Assembly: GCA_029255685.2 (NCBI GenBank)
Contig: CM055315.2
Coordinates: 29,951,501 to 30,015,500, forward strand
Length of the DNA stretch: 64,000 nucleotides
Reading direction: 5' to 3'
Source of the DNA: Silene conica
Taxonomy: Eukaryota > Streptophyta > Magnoliopsida > Caryophyllales > Caryophyllaceae
Each line of letters starts with the position of its first letter. Position 1 is the first letter of the stretch. Position numbers and translations under genes: made by a program. This document shows, one piece after another, positions 12,514-25,573 of the stretch. Below the pieces are notes generated by a model that ran no database searches, was not told the DNA's origin, and saw nothing but the letters and a program-made list of their open reading frames with translations.

Positions 12514-12838
12514 ATCCTCTTTTAAATCGGTAAAAGCATCTTTGTATTATTGGGACAAAGCGCACCTTTCAGGTCATTCGCACTAGGGCAATGTTGCTGT
12601 CCTTGTTGGTGCCAGTTTTTATGTTTTTAGTGGCTTTTTGTGGAGTTTAATTTGTTTTTATGCTGTTCGTATTCTACAGAATATTGGTTGATGTTGTTGA
12701 ATTCCAGAAGGTGTGAGTGATTGTCATGAAACTGTGGTGACTGATATACATGATTAGTCTTGAATGATTGTGCCATTTGATTTGATTGAAATATAGAGAA
12801 GACTGTCAAAGTTTGCATTTTGATCTTGTTGCGTCGTA

Positions 12839-14414
<1,576 letters not shown>

Positions 14415-14481
14415 TAGCTCTCTTTAGCCTCTTGACGGTTTGTTAATCATCTTTTAAAGCGTCTTTCTTTCTGCTTTTCAG

Positions 14482-14543
14482 GCACCCAGCATATTGTGGC
14501 AAGAATATATGGCCTGACAGTGCTTTGTCAGAACTGGAAGTTG
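14482..14543 (+). other. Exon-like segment, product not recognised
   Basis: Between CTTTTCAG and GTAAGT one frame reads HPAYCGKNIWPDSALSELEV. Splice signals are good, and the peptide looks like real protein sequence, but I cannot name the family. It is not the next BSK exon, so it marks a second captured gene or an element exon. Confidence 0.4.
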
Positions 14544-15093
14544 GTAAGTTTAGCACCATAGTTTGATAGTCTTGCAATTTCTATGTGCCATCTTCGGGTC
14601 TTCTCTTCCAAAATTGGAATGATAGGAAAATGCATACCCTAATTTTAATCAGGGTATAATTGACTTCAAACATACTTGAGACTGAGTGTCGAAGGATGTA
14701 CATTACTGGTCGATGCAGATGTTGATTTCTTCTGTGTCATTCTTGCATATACTTTACAGGAGTCAACTGACACATTGTTTTTGTTATCTTACCATATCAT
14801 TATAATTTATTCTCTCACTTTTTTGTATCGGACAAGAAGAGAATATAGCAGTTCCTGACACTGTATTAGTGTTTCAGTATTTTTTCTGCTTGAATTATCT
14901 CTCTGGTAAGCAACTTTTTCTTTTCTTGTTTGTATTAATTGTTTGGTAATGTCACTCTTGTGGGCCTCCCTTTCTCCAAGACAAAGCACATTAGTCCAAA
15001 TTTTATGACATGTGATTCAGATTTAGCATAAAGTTTGGGGTGCAATAATTACCAATTTGCCTTCTCAAATGTTTGTTTCTATACTAATGCAGG

Positions 15094-15300
15094 TAAAGGA
15101 TATGTCAAAGAGGATCTAGTGTGCAGCCATTACATGAAAAACTTTGATGTTGGACTTGTACCGTTGCAGTCACCAAGAGTGAAACAACTTTTGATTACTA
15201 TCAATACGGAGACGTTAGCTTTCTTTTGGGATTACCTAGAGATCGTCTTGGGGAGACTAAATATCTGATGGCACTGAAGAATTGTGTAATACTGGCATAG
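15094..15300 (+). other. Exon-like segment, possibly the N-terminal part of the element's Ulp1-type ORF
   Basis: After CTAATGCAG the plus strand is open for over 150 nt; a segment near 15210 reads [13 protein letters not shown] in another frame. Many plant transposon Ulp1 ORFs have an upstream domain with a similar LGLP motif, so this may belong with the protease remnant at 16981. Tentative. Confidence 0.25.
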
Positions 15301-16980
15301 TTCAGGTATTAAGAAGTTTACATTCTTCTAGCTTTCTTATGGTAGGTACTATCTCTTGCCTTTCTATCAAGAATGCTCTGTTATATATGACTTTAAGCAC
15401 TGTCCGTACCATAGGAAACTTCGAGGTTCTACCTGTTTTTCCCTACCCTTTGATTAATTGTCATTTGCATTGGAAAAGTAGAGGGAATTTTACAATTAAT
15501 TGTCATCAGTCTCATATGGATGTACACCGTGGCTATAGTTCCACTGAGCAGGGTTGAGTAGATGGAATGCTGCTGTAGAATTGGAAGTCAATGGCTATGG
15601 TTCTTACCTGTGAATTCGGTAATGATAGCTCGTACTTCTTCTCGGCTAACTGATAACTGGTGTATTCGGTAATCACCATCTGCGCTGAAACCTCACCCCA
15701 CAAGTTAACCTTTTTTCTACCATCAAGCATGAACCAACAGGCGACGGACACAATCGTTGTTCATCCCACCAGCAGCCACCAAGTGACAAACTCGATCCAT
15801 GATGCCTAAGACCACAATAGTCACGACACCGTCCCTTGAATACCTAAGAGCACCCCTTCGTCTTTCAGGATGACACAATAGGGTAATTATAGTTTTTTTT
15901 AATTATATCAAGATAGATAGGTGTTTTATGCCTTTTTAATCTTCTGAACATGTAGAGCTAAGCTAGAACTGATCTGATTCATTCTTGTACTAACCAAACC
16001 AACCCTTAAGAATATCCCTACTCTAGTACATCTGATAAATTAATTTGTGTCCTCTTTAATCATCCATGGTAAAAAACCAGACCATGAATTAGCTAAAACC
16101 AGACTATGTTGTCTGATCAAATCATCAACAAGACTTAATCCTCTTTGCTTGCCTCAAATTAACTTGTATTAATACTGATCTGATCTGATTCATTCTGCAA
16201 ATTGGGTCTCATTTCATCATGCAGAAATAAGTATATTGACAACTTTGATTGCGATCTGATCCCAATCTTGTGTAGGCTCCTTGAGATTGGTTTCCGAGAG
16301 TTTCTTTCACATGCTTGGAATGGCATGCCTATACCTTGATTCTGATATTGTGGCAATGAATAATATTGAGAAACTATCTTGACGTTTATTTCTACTTTTT
16401 GTAGGCATTTCCGACCTAAGTTATTTATTTGAATATTATGAAATTAATTGAGACTGCTCATTTCCTTATAACAGCCTTATAACAGGATAAAGTTGGTAAG
16501 TTTCCAAGTTTTGCCGTGACAGTTTTTCTGTCCAGTCATGTTGGTAGGATAGTAGCAAGTAATATTACCTTAGTTATTTTTTCTTGTCTTATTTCCCTTC
16601 AGCTAAAATTATACGGAGTATGTATTATTGTATTTGCAATAATATGATTGAGTTTATGGTTGTAGAAGGCTAGAAGCTTCTCTGTAGTTGTTGAGTGAGA
16701 TTTTAGAGATTGGTTATGGTTGTCACAGTGAATTATTGACATTTGCATTAATATGGTTAAGCTTAAGCTTAAAGTTATGGTTAGTCAAAATAATATTTTC
16801 CTTTGGGAGATTGCAATAATATTGAAAGTCAAGCTCCATCCTATATATAATATGATAGAGTATGGCAGGCTTAACTGTAGTTGGGGCTTTTTCTTCTTCT
16901 TTGTATGTCAAGTTGACATATTGTGTAGATGCAATGTTTGCTACTTAACTCCTAATTTTGTATAAATGTAATGTCCTCAA
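15301..16980. other. CACTA-2 interior, no gene recognised
   Basis: AT-rich, intron-like sequence. Short ORFs occur on both strands, but none shows a family motif or a splice-supported chain. Confidence 0.4.
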
Positions 16981-17274
16981 CAGCCAAAGAGTTATGAGTG
17001 TGGCTATTATGTTAAGAAGTGGATGTATGATATTACTATAAGGTACTCAACATTGGAGGACGACTTAGAAAAGATATATTATTGATCTCTTGTCTCGAAT
17101 TGTTTGAATTTTTATGTATATTTATAAATATTGTTCGTAATCTTTAATTGCCTAAGCTCCCTTCCTAATAATCTGTGTTCTTTTACGTAGTGTATTTCAG
17201 GTTCGCAAATGACAATTGCACAAATGAACGAGGTTCGAGAGCTTTGGTCGCTTTATTGTGCAAAAAACGTTTAG
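16981..17274 (+). pseudogene. C-terminal remnant of a Ulp1-like (C48) cysteine protease of the CACTA element
   Basis: The first exon reads QPKSYECGYYVKKWMYDIT; ECGYYV holds the nucleophile cysteine (codon 16999-17001) of the C48 fold, after the usual QP. The second exon, after TATTTCAG (exon from 17201), has ATG-led IAQMNEVRELWSLYC and a TAG at 17272, like the EIDEVR-x-EWA tail of plant transposon Ulp1 ORFs. Such proteases accompany transposase in many plant CACTA and Mutator-like elements; their job in transposition is not settled. His and Asp catalytic residues would lie upstream and were not found. Its position next to the right terminus is normal for the family. Confidence 0.7.
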
Positions 17275-17544
17275 TTTATGTATGGTTTAATTTCTAGAAA
17301 TTATTATATAGTGTGTTAGACTACTTTTATGCATGGATGCTTAGTCAAATATTGTAGTAGTATACGTTTTAAACTACTTTGAATGGACGAAATTGTAATA
17401 CGCTATGATATTTTTTGGTATAATATATAGTTGGGTTTGAATTCTTGGAAGGCATGAGATGCACGGTTATTATTTGTATATTGATTCAGTTTGCAGGTCT
17501 TTTTATAGTGTATGAATGTAAACATCACAAATAGGTTTGCAACT

Positions 17545-18235
17545 AAAAACGATGTAATCACACATTATTAACATCGGTTTGCAACTAAAAACGATGTAAT
17601 TCAGACACTATCAACATCACTTTTCACTTATAATCGATGCTAATGGTATACTATTAACATCGCTTTTCACTTATAACCGATGATAATGGTATACTATTAA
17701 CATCGCTTTTCACTTATAACCGAAGCTAATGGTATACTATTAACATCACTTTTCACTTATAACGATGCTAATGGTATACAATTAACATCGCTTTTCACTT
17801 ATAACCGGAGCTAATGGTATACTATTAACATCACTTTTCACTTATAACGATGCTAATGGTATACAATTAACATCTCTTTTCACTTATAACCGAAGCTAAT
17901 GGTATACTATTAACATCACTTTTCACTTATAACGATGCTAATGGTATACAATTAACATCGCTTTTCACTTATAACCGATGCTAATGGTATACTATTAACA
18001 TCGCTTTCCACTTATAACCGATGCTAATGGTATACAATTAACACCGCTTTTCACTTATAACCGATGATAATGGTATACTATTAACATCGCTTTTCACTTA
18101 TAACCGATGCTAATGGTATAATATTAACATCGCTTTTAGAAACGATGTAAAGGGAAAAGTACTCTAAATGTCGCCCCCAGATACATCGCCAAAAAGCGAT
18201 GTAAATGAGCCAAAATAAGCGATGTCAATGAGCCT
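17545..18235. repeat. CACTA-2 right subterminal array (43-bp units)
   Basis: About a dozen tandem units of 42-43 bp, each holding TTAACATCGCTTTTCACTTA followed by TAACCGATGCTAATGGTATA. The inverted pair ACATCG/CGATG(T) within each unit is the presumed binding site for the element's TnpA-like protein. The last unit is followed by AACGATGTAAAGGG and the terminus. Confidence 0.85.
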
Positions 18236-19249
18236 TTTTCTACTAGTGCTTCCACTCATGTTTATGAGTATTATAAGCTCATTTGTTTACATTTGATGGC
18301 CTATAAATAGGCTACTATTCCACTTGATTTAAGTGGAAAAATCTAGAGAATCAAAATCCTCAAAATACATACTTGTTGTTAAGCCATTTAAGAGGAAAAA
18401 GAGAAGACTTAAGATCTTCATCTTCAACCTCTAAAATTGATTAAAATTTGATCAATCTTCATCAAAATAAGTTCACAAAAATTAATATATTTCTTATATT
18501 ATCAAAGTAATAATATTTATAATATAAAAAAAACAATGTTTACACTAAACTATATCTAGTTAATATAATTAGTGTTTTTGGGCTAGTCTTGGGTGCAACC
18601 AAAGGAGGTCACCTATTTTGGTGACTTGGGTTATGGAGGATCATCCTACACTATTATAGCTCAAGAACTACAAAGGTAGGAGACATTTGAAGTGCCAAAA
18701 ATGTCATCTTACCAATGTAAGAAAATTTCTTCTTATTAATTTTTTGCATGCATGTATTATTTAGACCACCTTATGAAATTAGCTTGTAATTTTAATATCA
18801 TTAGAGAGTATAATGAGGTCTAAATTCCTAACAGAGTATTACATCATCCCTCATGTACCTACACACATACAACATGTGCGCCGCAGTCAGTGGGGAGTGA
18901 CTAGAGTACTCCTAACCACCTAAGGTCAATAACATATAACACGTAAAAATCCAACATACTCCGACATTTATAACATGTGAAGCATATATAACTATATCTC
19001 ATCTTTCCTAACATCATGCAATACTATGCAAAGGCTCTCAACCAACTTCGGGAACTATTTGGAAGGTGAGCCGGTTTCCCTTCCGGTTGCTCGGCCGGGG
19101 GGTCTTTCAATCCTAACCATTTACGAAACCAGACTAAGAGTCGTCCAATGCCTTGGACGAACAATACTAAGATAACCAAGTATCATACATTCTTAAACAC
19201 AAACTAAGGCATGCTCAACATCCAATTACATCAACAAGAGATAGGTCAC

Positions 19250-19470
19250 CAAGTGATTCGACTCCAACAACTATAGGTCAACCAAATGACTCTAAAAACA
19301 AAAGATAGGACACCACGTGACTCGACTCCAACAACTATAGGTCAACCAAGTGACTCTAGTCCAACAATATAGGTCGACAATCGACTCACAATACAGGTCG
19401 ACAATCGACTCAACTAGACTGGTCGACAATCGACTCGGCTAGACCTCTATGAGCAGGCCGACAATCGGCT
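19250..19470. repeat. Short hairpin array (GGTCGACAATCGACTC type)
   Basis: At least eight units about 20-35 bp apart. Each has a small perfect stem around CAA or ACCAA: GTCGA-CAA-TCGAC three times (19373-19435), GCCGA-CAA-TCGGC near 19458, GTCA/TGAC near 19277 and 19341, TCAC/GTGA near 19255. The stem bases change in pairs. Confidence 0.7.
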
Positions 19471-20085
19471 CGTCTATAAACTACGACATTCCCCATCTCA
19501 GAATATACAACCTCCTGGTAGGACGACGACAATCAACTGTCCCAGTCTAAACCTGACAAGACTCTCGGAGCGCAAACAAATCACGATCCCCGATTCGACA
19601 AGTATCCCCAACTCAGGATAACCCCAAGACCCGAACTAGCTAAGAACGAGATATGCCCTAAGGCGGGCTGACAATCTAAAACCTGACCGTGAGGACCAAG
19701 CCACTACGGTCAACTAGCTACACAATGCAGTCAGGTGAGAACTCGAGTAATATAGCAGCGCACAGCAGGTTACACATATCACAATATGTCATCTCAAAGA
19801 TGTACAACAACTCAAACTCGAATGACAATCATTTCGTATATATCTCATCTCTAAACATCCATGTAACACTTAGCCGACTTCGTGAACTAATTTGAGGCGA
19901 GAGCCGGTTTCCCTTCCGGTTGCCCGGCCGGGGGGGTCTTTCATCCTCAAATCCATTACCGAACCCGAAATAAGCGCCGCCCAATTTCTTTGTACTTCGA
20001 ACAAGCATACGAAACATACGGAAAAAGAATCAATCAAATCCGACATGCGAAACACAAGTTACGAACAAAACAAGTTGATCAGGCG

Positions 20086-20405
20086 CTCTCAGCCGGTCAG
20101 CCATAGGCTGCCGGTTGGCCGGCTGAGAGACCCAATCTCTCATGCCCAAAAAACAAGAAAACAACAAAGAAGTATCCCCAGTCGGCCGGCCGGCTGCCGG
20201 TCCATCGGCTGGGGGGACCCTTTCCCAAATGCTTACGAAAACAATCAACAACGACAAGAAGGTCTCCCCGTCGGCTGGCCGACTGTCGGTGCACCGGCTG
20301 GGGACCCTTTGTTCCCAATTTACGCACAAACACAACACAAACGACAAACACCAAATGGGGCTCTCAGCCGGTCGACCGGCCGCCGGCCCCTGACCGGCCG
20401 GGAAC
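20086..20405. repeat. GC-rich hairpin array
   Basis: Four units about 90 bp apart in otherwise AT-rich DNA. Unit 1 pairs CTCTCAGCCGG (20086-20096) with CCGGCTGAGAG (20119-20129) and has an inner CAGCC-ATA-GGCTG. Units 2 and 3 pair TCCCC... with ...GGGGA around GTCGGCTGGCCGAC-like cores. Unit 4 is built on CCGGTCGACCGG. Long ORFs on both strands here are only shadows of this structure. Confidence 0.7.
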
Positions 20406-21369
20406 CCCCTGTCCCAAATTGCGCATTTTCGCCATTCCAAAGATCATTCAATTCTTAATGGTTTGATTCTATACTTTGATTATACTTCTAAAATCATAAT
20501 TTACAGCATATACAAACACTCATGGTACATCTTAAAATCATTATCATAGATTACCCATAATCACTCATATCAACAATTGTAAACATCCATTATTTCCACA
20601 TAAACACCATGCTCATTATCAATACTCAATAAATCATATGAGAAACATATAAACATCAAACCCTAGCATGATTTTAACTAATTTACAGCATCACAACCAC
20701 AATCCACATATCCTAAACATGTTTCTAGTAACTAAACATACTAAAATCATGTAAAGTGCTAATATTAGACAAAAGGCCGAGTTACCCATTATCGTCACCT
20801 TAAGAGAGCGATTCTTCACTTCTAATCTTCTACAATGTACGAGTCCTTGTCCGGGTCGTCCAAGTTAACACCTACAAACAACAAAGACGGGTTATTAAAG
20901 GGTATTTTCGAGTTTCCTCAGAACAGTCCCAAAATGAAAGTTGATGAAACGGAAATTGAAAGAGATAGAAAGAACGGAAATGAAGAGATGGAAGCGTTGG
21001 CGAAAACCTTGCGTCAATCGGAGTTGAGATGAGTAACTGGATGATGTTTTTGTGAAGTGGAAAAGGGTAATGATGGAGGAATAAGGTTACTGTATCTTAT
21101 TTTTGGGGGAAGATGGTATCACTTTGGAAGGAAGGAGGGTGGTGTCCTTTATATTTGACTTGAGTCGGGTTTCCAAAATGTATGAGGCGGAAATCTTAAA
21201 ACGGGAACTACCGAGTAAACATGAAATCTTTAGATTAAGCAAACTCAAGACGGAATTTAACGACATTTTCTTAAAATAAAATTTACGAATTATAATTAAA
21301 ATATTATTAAATTCTGGAAACTACTTTATATTATTAAAATATATTTTTACAAAAATACGGGATGTTACA

Positions 21370-22329
21370 TTTTTGTTAAAATAGAATTCTTTGTATTGTG
21401 TTCTTGATTAAAGTTTCTGATTTTGGGTCATTGATGATGTTTAAGTTTAGGTTTATGTTAGGAAACATGATTTATATGACATTCACATGATTTGGTTGAA
21501 GTTTTACATGTTCATATGCAAGCATTCTTCCTTTTTCAGATTTTAAGTTCTTAAGACGAATACAAAGTTTGTTCTTAATTCGTGTTTTAATTGTTCAAAA
21601 ATTGTGTTTGAGATATACTTGAGATTTCTTGGGTTTACGTGCTGCGTAGGGTGTATAGTCCGTGTATAAACCCGTCTCAAAGCATTACGGAAAGAATTGT
21701 TGGAGTATTATGTTGTTGTCGAAATTTGGTGAAGGTCGCGCGAGGTGCGCAGCCTGCGCTGTGCAGCGCGTATTAAAACAATTGCAGCGCGTATTAAAAC
21801 AATTGCAGTGCTATGCTGTGTGCTGCTAAAAATTAATGAACGTTAGTTTTGTTTACTAAGAATTTGAATTATTTATTATTATTTTCGTACGTGCTTGCTA
21901 GCCTGCTTGATTTAATTAGTTTACGTACGTGCTTGTTAGCTTGTTTACGTTTAAATATAATACGTTAGAAATCATTATGAATTAGTAATGGGTTACGGTT
22001 TTATTATTAGAAGCATGTCGAAATAATTTAATTAGTTAGTCGTTTTTCCCGTATAAAATATAGGTAATATAATATGAAGTTTAATTTAAATTAAATCGTG
22101 TTTATTTCCATTATCGGTTGAACCGGTTAATTAGAACGTAATCAAATACTTAGTAAAATATATTTGAGCTAAGTAAGATTTAGTAAATTAGTTAGTGACT
22201 TGTCTAAACTTGGTAAATTCTTAAGTGTCCGTTAATAATTCTTATCGGACTAAGATATTTTAATATATAGCAGTCGTTTAGAAATAACTTAATCCAAATT
22301 GGCCTTTCTCTTATACTTATATGTGTGTT
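21370..22329. other. AT-rich spacer, no gene recognised
   Basis: Contains a short GCAGCGCGTATTAAAACAATT repeat (two copies near 21765-21805). Otherwise nothing recognisable. It may be the distal part of the right inverted LTR fragment. Confidence 0.4.
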
Positions 22330-23640
22330 TGAGGTCCCCGAGGTTCGGGCGGCACTATATTGAGTTCGGGAATGGAGTGAGGATAGAGACCCCCCGGTCG
22401 GGCAACCGAAAGGGAAACCGGCTCTCCCTCAACTTAGTTCCCGGGATCAATTAAGTGTTGTTTAGAAAAGGTTAGGACTAAGGACCTGGTTGTAGTATAT
22501 ATCGGAATATGTCTGAGTTGGGACCATTAGAGTACGATATATATACTGATGTATTGATACGTATTAAGGTATGCCTTAAGTTGGCCTCTGAGCTTAATAC
22601 GTGAACTAGTTGCCATGTATGGGGATATGCCTTAAGTTGGCCTCTGAGCCCTGTATGTGTTTTTCCTGTCGTGTTTGAGATATGCCTTAAGTTGGCCTCT
22701 GAGCTCAGACATGTTATTATGTGATCGCGTCAGTCTATGCCTTAAGTTAGCCTCTGAGTCTGACGAGTAGAGCAGTTGTACAACGGGGTAGCTAGGGTGT
22801 GATGCCTTGCCTGAAGTACAGTTGTTGATGCTAGAGTATGCCTTAAGCTGGCCTCTGAGTCTAGTGTCATGTGATGTAGTAAGGGAGTATGCCTTAAGCT
22901 GGCCTCTGAGTTCCTTACTTGTGATTGTGAACTTGGATGCTAGTCTATGCCTTAAGTTGGCCTCTGAGTCTAGTGTCTTGTTGCTTAGCAAGGTCTATGC
23001 CTTAAGTTGGCCGCTGAGTCCTTGTTTGTGAAAGTGAATTGGTATCTAGGTTATGTCTTGAGTTGACCGTTGAACCTTTATACTTGCTGATTTGTGTACC
23101 AAGTCTAACCTGAGTTGGGGTGTGACTTGGGCACTGCTGATTTGGGTCTAGTGCTTGCCTGAGTTGCGGTAGGTATTAGACACTGCTGATTTGCATCTGC
23201 TTGCCTGAGTTGGGGTACAGTTCAGATGTTGCTGATTGATTGTGCTAGATAAAGTGTATTGATTTTAGAGTTGTTCATCCAAGGTATTGGATGACTCTTG
23301 GGCTAGTTTCGTAAATGGTTTGTATTGAAAGACCCCCGGCCGGGCAACCGGATGGGAAACCGGCTCTCTTTCCAAATAGTTTCCGAAGTTGGTTGAGAGC
23401 CTTGCATAGTATTTGCATGATGATATGAGATTGAGATAATGAGATTTGTATGCTTCACATATTTTATATATGTTGGAGTATGTTGTGTATTTCCGTGTTA
23501 CGTGTCGTTACAAAAGGTGGCTAGGAGAACTCTAGTCACTCCCTACTGATTGTGGCGTACATGTTTACATGTACGTAGGTACATGACAGGTGGTTGGCAG
23601 AGGGTTGCATGGAGCTAGTGAGCGATGATCCTATTCATCG
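22330..23640. mobile_element. Gypsy-type LTR fragment, right inverted arm
   Basis: Inverted relative to 18849-19150 at its right end. It carries two copies of the conserved box (near 22385-22435 and 23330-23395), with the hairpin array between them, the same box-array-box plan as the left arm. Non-coding. Confidence 0.55.
22559..23230 (+). repeat. Array of hairpins with conserved core and covarying stems
   Basis: Eight good copies of a 24-bp core (ATGCCTTAAGTTGGCCTCTG) start near 22569, 22625, 22680, 22735, 22836, 22887, 22945 and 22995, about 55 bp apart. Each is flanked by its own complementary arms: ACGTATTAAG/CTTAATACGT, TGTTTGAG/CTCAGACA, CGTCAG/CTGACG, GATGCTAGA/TCTAGTGTC, AGTAAGGGA/TTCCTTACT, AGCAAGG/CCTTGTT. 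Three more units with a related core (CCTGAGTTGGGG) follow: CCAAGTC/GACTTGG (23099-23130), GTCTAGTGC/GTATTAGAC (23146-23181), CATCTG/CAGATG (23194-23228). Mismatches are mostly G-U pairs when read as plus-strand RNA. Confidence 0.85.
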
Positions 23641-23867
23641 ATTTGACTTACACTTTTGCGTTAGCTAGACTCTAGACTTTCATTTCAGTTTTTGGTTGCC
23701 CGCAGGATGTGTCATCCCAGGCTGTTTGTATATTTTACTTTCAGTACTTAAACTTATACTTTTCAATGTTTTAGTTTTATCAGTTGTACAATTTTAGTTT
23801 TAATTCACCTCGTTTATCTTGCATGTTAAAGTTTAAATTCTGCGTAAATTTTGGCATGTTGTATGTT

Positions 23868-25025
23868 TTATTTTTCCGCTGCGACGAGGGGTTTTACATA
23901 CACCGTCGTCGTTGATAAAGTAGGTTTTGCTGCAGACGCCTGACTAGCCCCCTCATAGGGTTTATGGTATCCTCCCTGACGATTATAGCCACCGTAGTTT
24001 GACTTGCTCTGATTGCCCCACGAATTTGTGGGACGGCTACTCCCATAGCTCTGAGAAGTATGAGAAGGTTCCTGAAAGTTGCCTCCCCCGAACTTTTTGC
24101 ATTCATACCTCTTATGGCCTGATGCAACTCCACAGTTGAAGCATTTGGCCACATAGGGCTCACTGGAACTGCGACCTCCGTTTCCCCCAGCACCATAGTT
24201 ACCTCCAGCAGAGTAAGAACGACCCTGACTGAATTTTTCCTTCTTCTGCCCTGCCCCACCATTCTCGCTGTCCGACTTCCTCTTCTCCCCACTTCTCTCT
24301 CTCGACCCCTTGGCCTGCTTGGCCAGCATCTCGGCATGCCTGCTCGCTCATGGACCTCCTTGAGGTCCGATATAGTGCCAACAGGTAACCTATCTATGAT
24401 CCGGACAGCCAACCCCTTTTCAAAATGAAGTGCTAGAGCCTAAGGAGTCATCCCTATCTCTTCCACCTGTCGGGTCAGATCATTAAACTTGATATAGTAT
24501 TCGGAAACAGTCATCTCATCGGTCATCCTAAAATCATGAAACTCGGCCCTCAATCTGCTGCGGACGTGCTCAGGAACAAACTCACGCCTCATAGCAGACT
24601 TGAAGGCTGTCCAAGGTACATATTCCTGTCCCATCTCCTAAAAATAGTCACGAGCTTTCCCTTTTCGCGACCCTACCATCCTCCAGCTAGACTGCGCAGG
24701 TAGAATGCAGCCTGATAAACCTTTAGGCCGTCCGGACAGTTGACTACCTCAAAAACACTCTTCATCTCCCGCAGCCAGTCCTCCAGCAGGCCCGGTGTAC
24801 TTGCACCATCGAACGCAGTAGGCCTGTGACGGGCCATAGCGTTACTGACGGCATGGGTATTCACCAGAAGTGCCTGAGTTCTCTCTAAATTTTTGACTGC
24901 TATATTCAGGGTTTTATGGCTCTCAATCATCTGGACCATCTCCTCAAGTGACATAGATGCGGCCCGGATCATAGTCGGAGTCGCATTGGATGGTAAGTTC
25001 GGAGTGGTGTTTTTTTGGGTGCCAT
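23868..25025 (-). pseudogene. Ty3/gypsy gag fossil
   Basis: Minus strand. From its 5' side: PTAFDGASTPGLLEDWLREM, a plant gypsy gag core signature, then a C-terminal part with a CCHC-like knuckle (CFNCGVASGHKRYEC) in a Gly/Ser-rich tail. It lies 0.55 kb inside the primer site at 25574, the expected place for gag. Broken by about three interruptions; no pol was recognised on its 3' side, where LTR-like sequence follows. Confidence 0.75.
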
Positions 25026-25121
25026 CGTAACTAATAAGAATAAGAAGATAAACGTAAGCACACAGCCCACGGCTCTTGGACCCCAGAATAGAACTTGAAC
25101 AGACAGTTACTGAGTTTTACC

Positions 25122-25322
25122 ATTTGGTCGAGTAACTAACACTCGGTCGAGTCACCAACACTCGGTCGAGTTCGCTTAACTCGGTCGAGTTCGCACAACT
25201 CGGTCGAGTTCACATCACTCGGCCGAGTTCATCCCACTCGCTCGATTCAATCCATTCGGCCGAGTTCATCTCACTCGGTCGAGTTCCATACGCTCGGTCG
25301 AGTACTTCCTACTCGACCGAGT
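25122..25322. repeat. ACTCGGYCGAGT array, 19-bp pitch (copy 1)
   Basis: Eleven copies of a 12-bp palindrome begin at 25122, 25141, 25160, 25179, 25198, 25217, 25236, 25254, 25273, 25292 and 25311. The pitch is 19 bp with a single 18/19 exception, and the 7-bp spacers differ. It lies in the leader between primer site and gag of the gypsy fossil. Confidence 0.95.
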
Positions 25323-25573
25323 CCCTTAACACAATATGTTCTGAAAACCTCAAACATTACTCAACATACACTTGTATACACAACCATACAAATACACCGG
25401 GGACACATCCTATCCTACCCTTAGTGGCCAAGTACTAAGATGTAAGCAATCTCACGGTTCCGAGACGTCTCCCAAACCTTTGCAGTAGCCTTACAACCTA
25501 ATACTTGGTGTTAATTTTAATTAAGACTCTTCCTCGATTCATATGGTTCATTGGTTTTAGGTGCCAAGATCAC

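Larger units (their letters stand above)
18834..21369. mobile_element. Gypsy-type LTR fragment, left inverted arm
   Basis: Ends ACGGGATGTTACA, the end typical of the TGTAACACCC LTR group. From 18849 to about 19150 it is an inverted copy of about 23640-23280 (shared landmarks: GTACCTAC, GGGAGTGACTAGAG, the GAAACCGGCTC box). It contains two copies of that box, a short hairpin array and a GC-rich hairpin array. Non-coding; the short ORFs here arise from the repeats. It begins where the copia LTR ends. Confidence 0.55.

Noticed and set aside
16159-16356. 65-codon minus-strand ORF inside CACTA-2
   Set aside because: No motif, no splice context and no support from neighbouring exons on that strand.
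19892-20458. 188-codon ORF and its opposite-strand partners
   Set aside because: They cover the GC-rich hairpin array; open frames on both strands result from high GC palindromes.
22569-23020. CRISPR-like array of 24-bp repeats with about 30-bp variable spacers
   Set aside because: Plant nuclear LTR context, no cas genes, and the variable spacers are the complementary arms of each hairpin.
22632-23031. ORFs on both strands with a repeated YALSWPLS-like peptide
   Set aside because: The peptide repeat is only the translated hairpin core; period and reading frame break between units.
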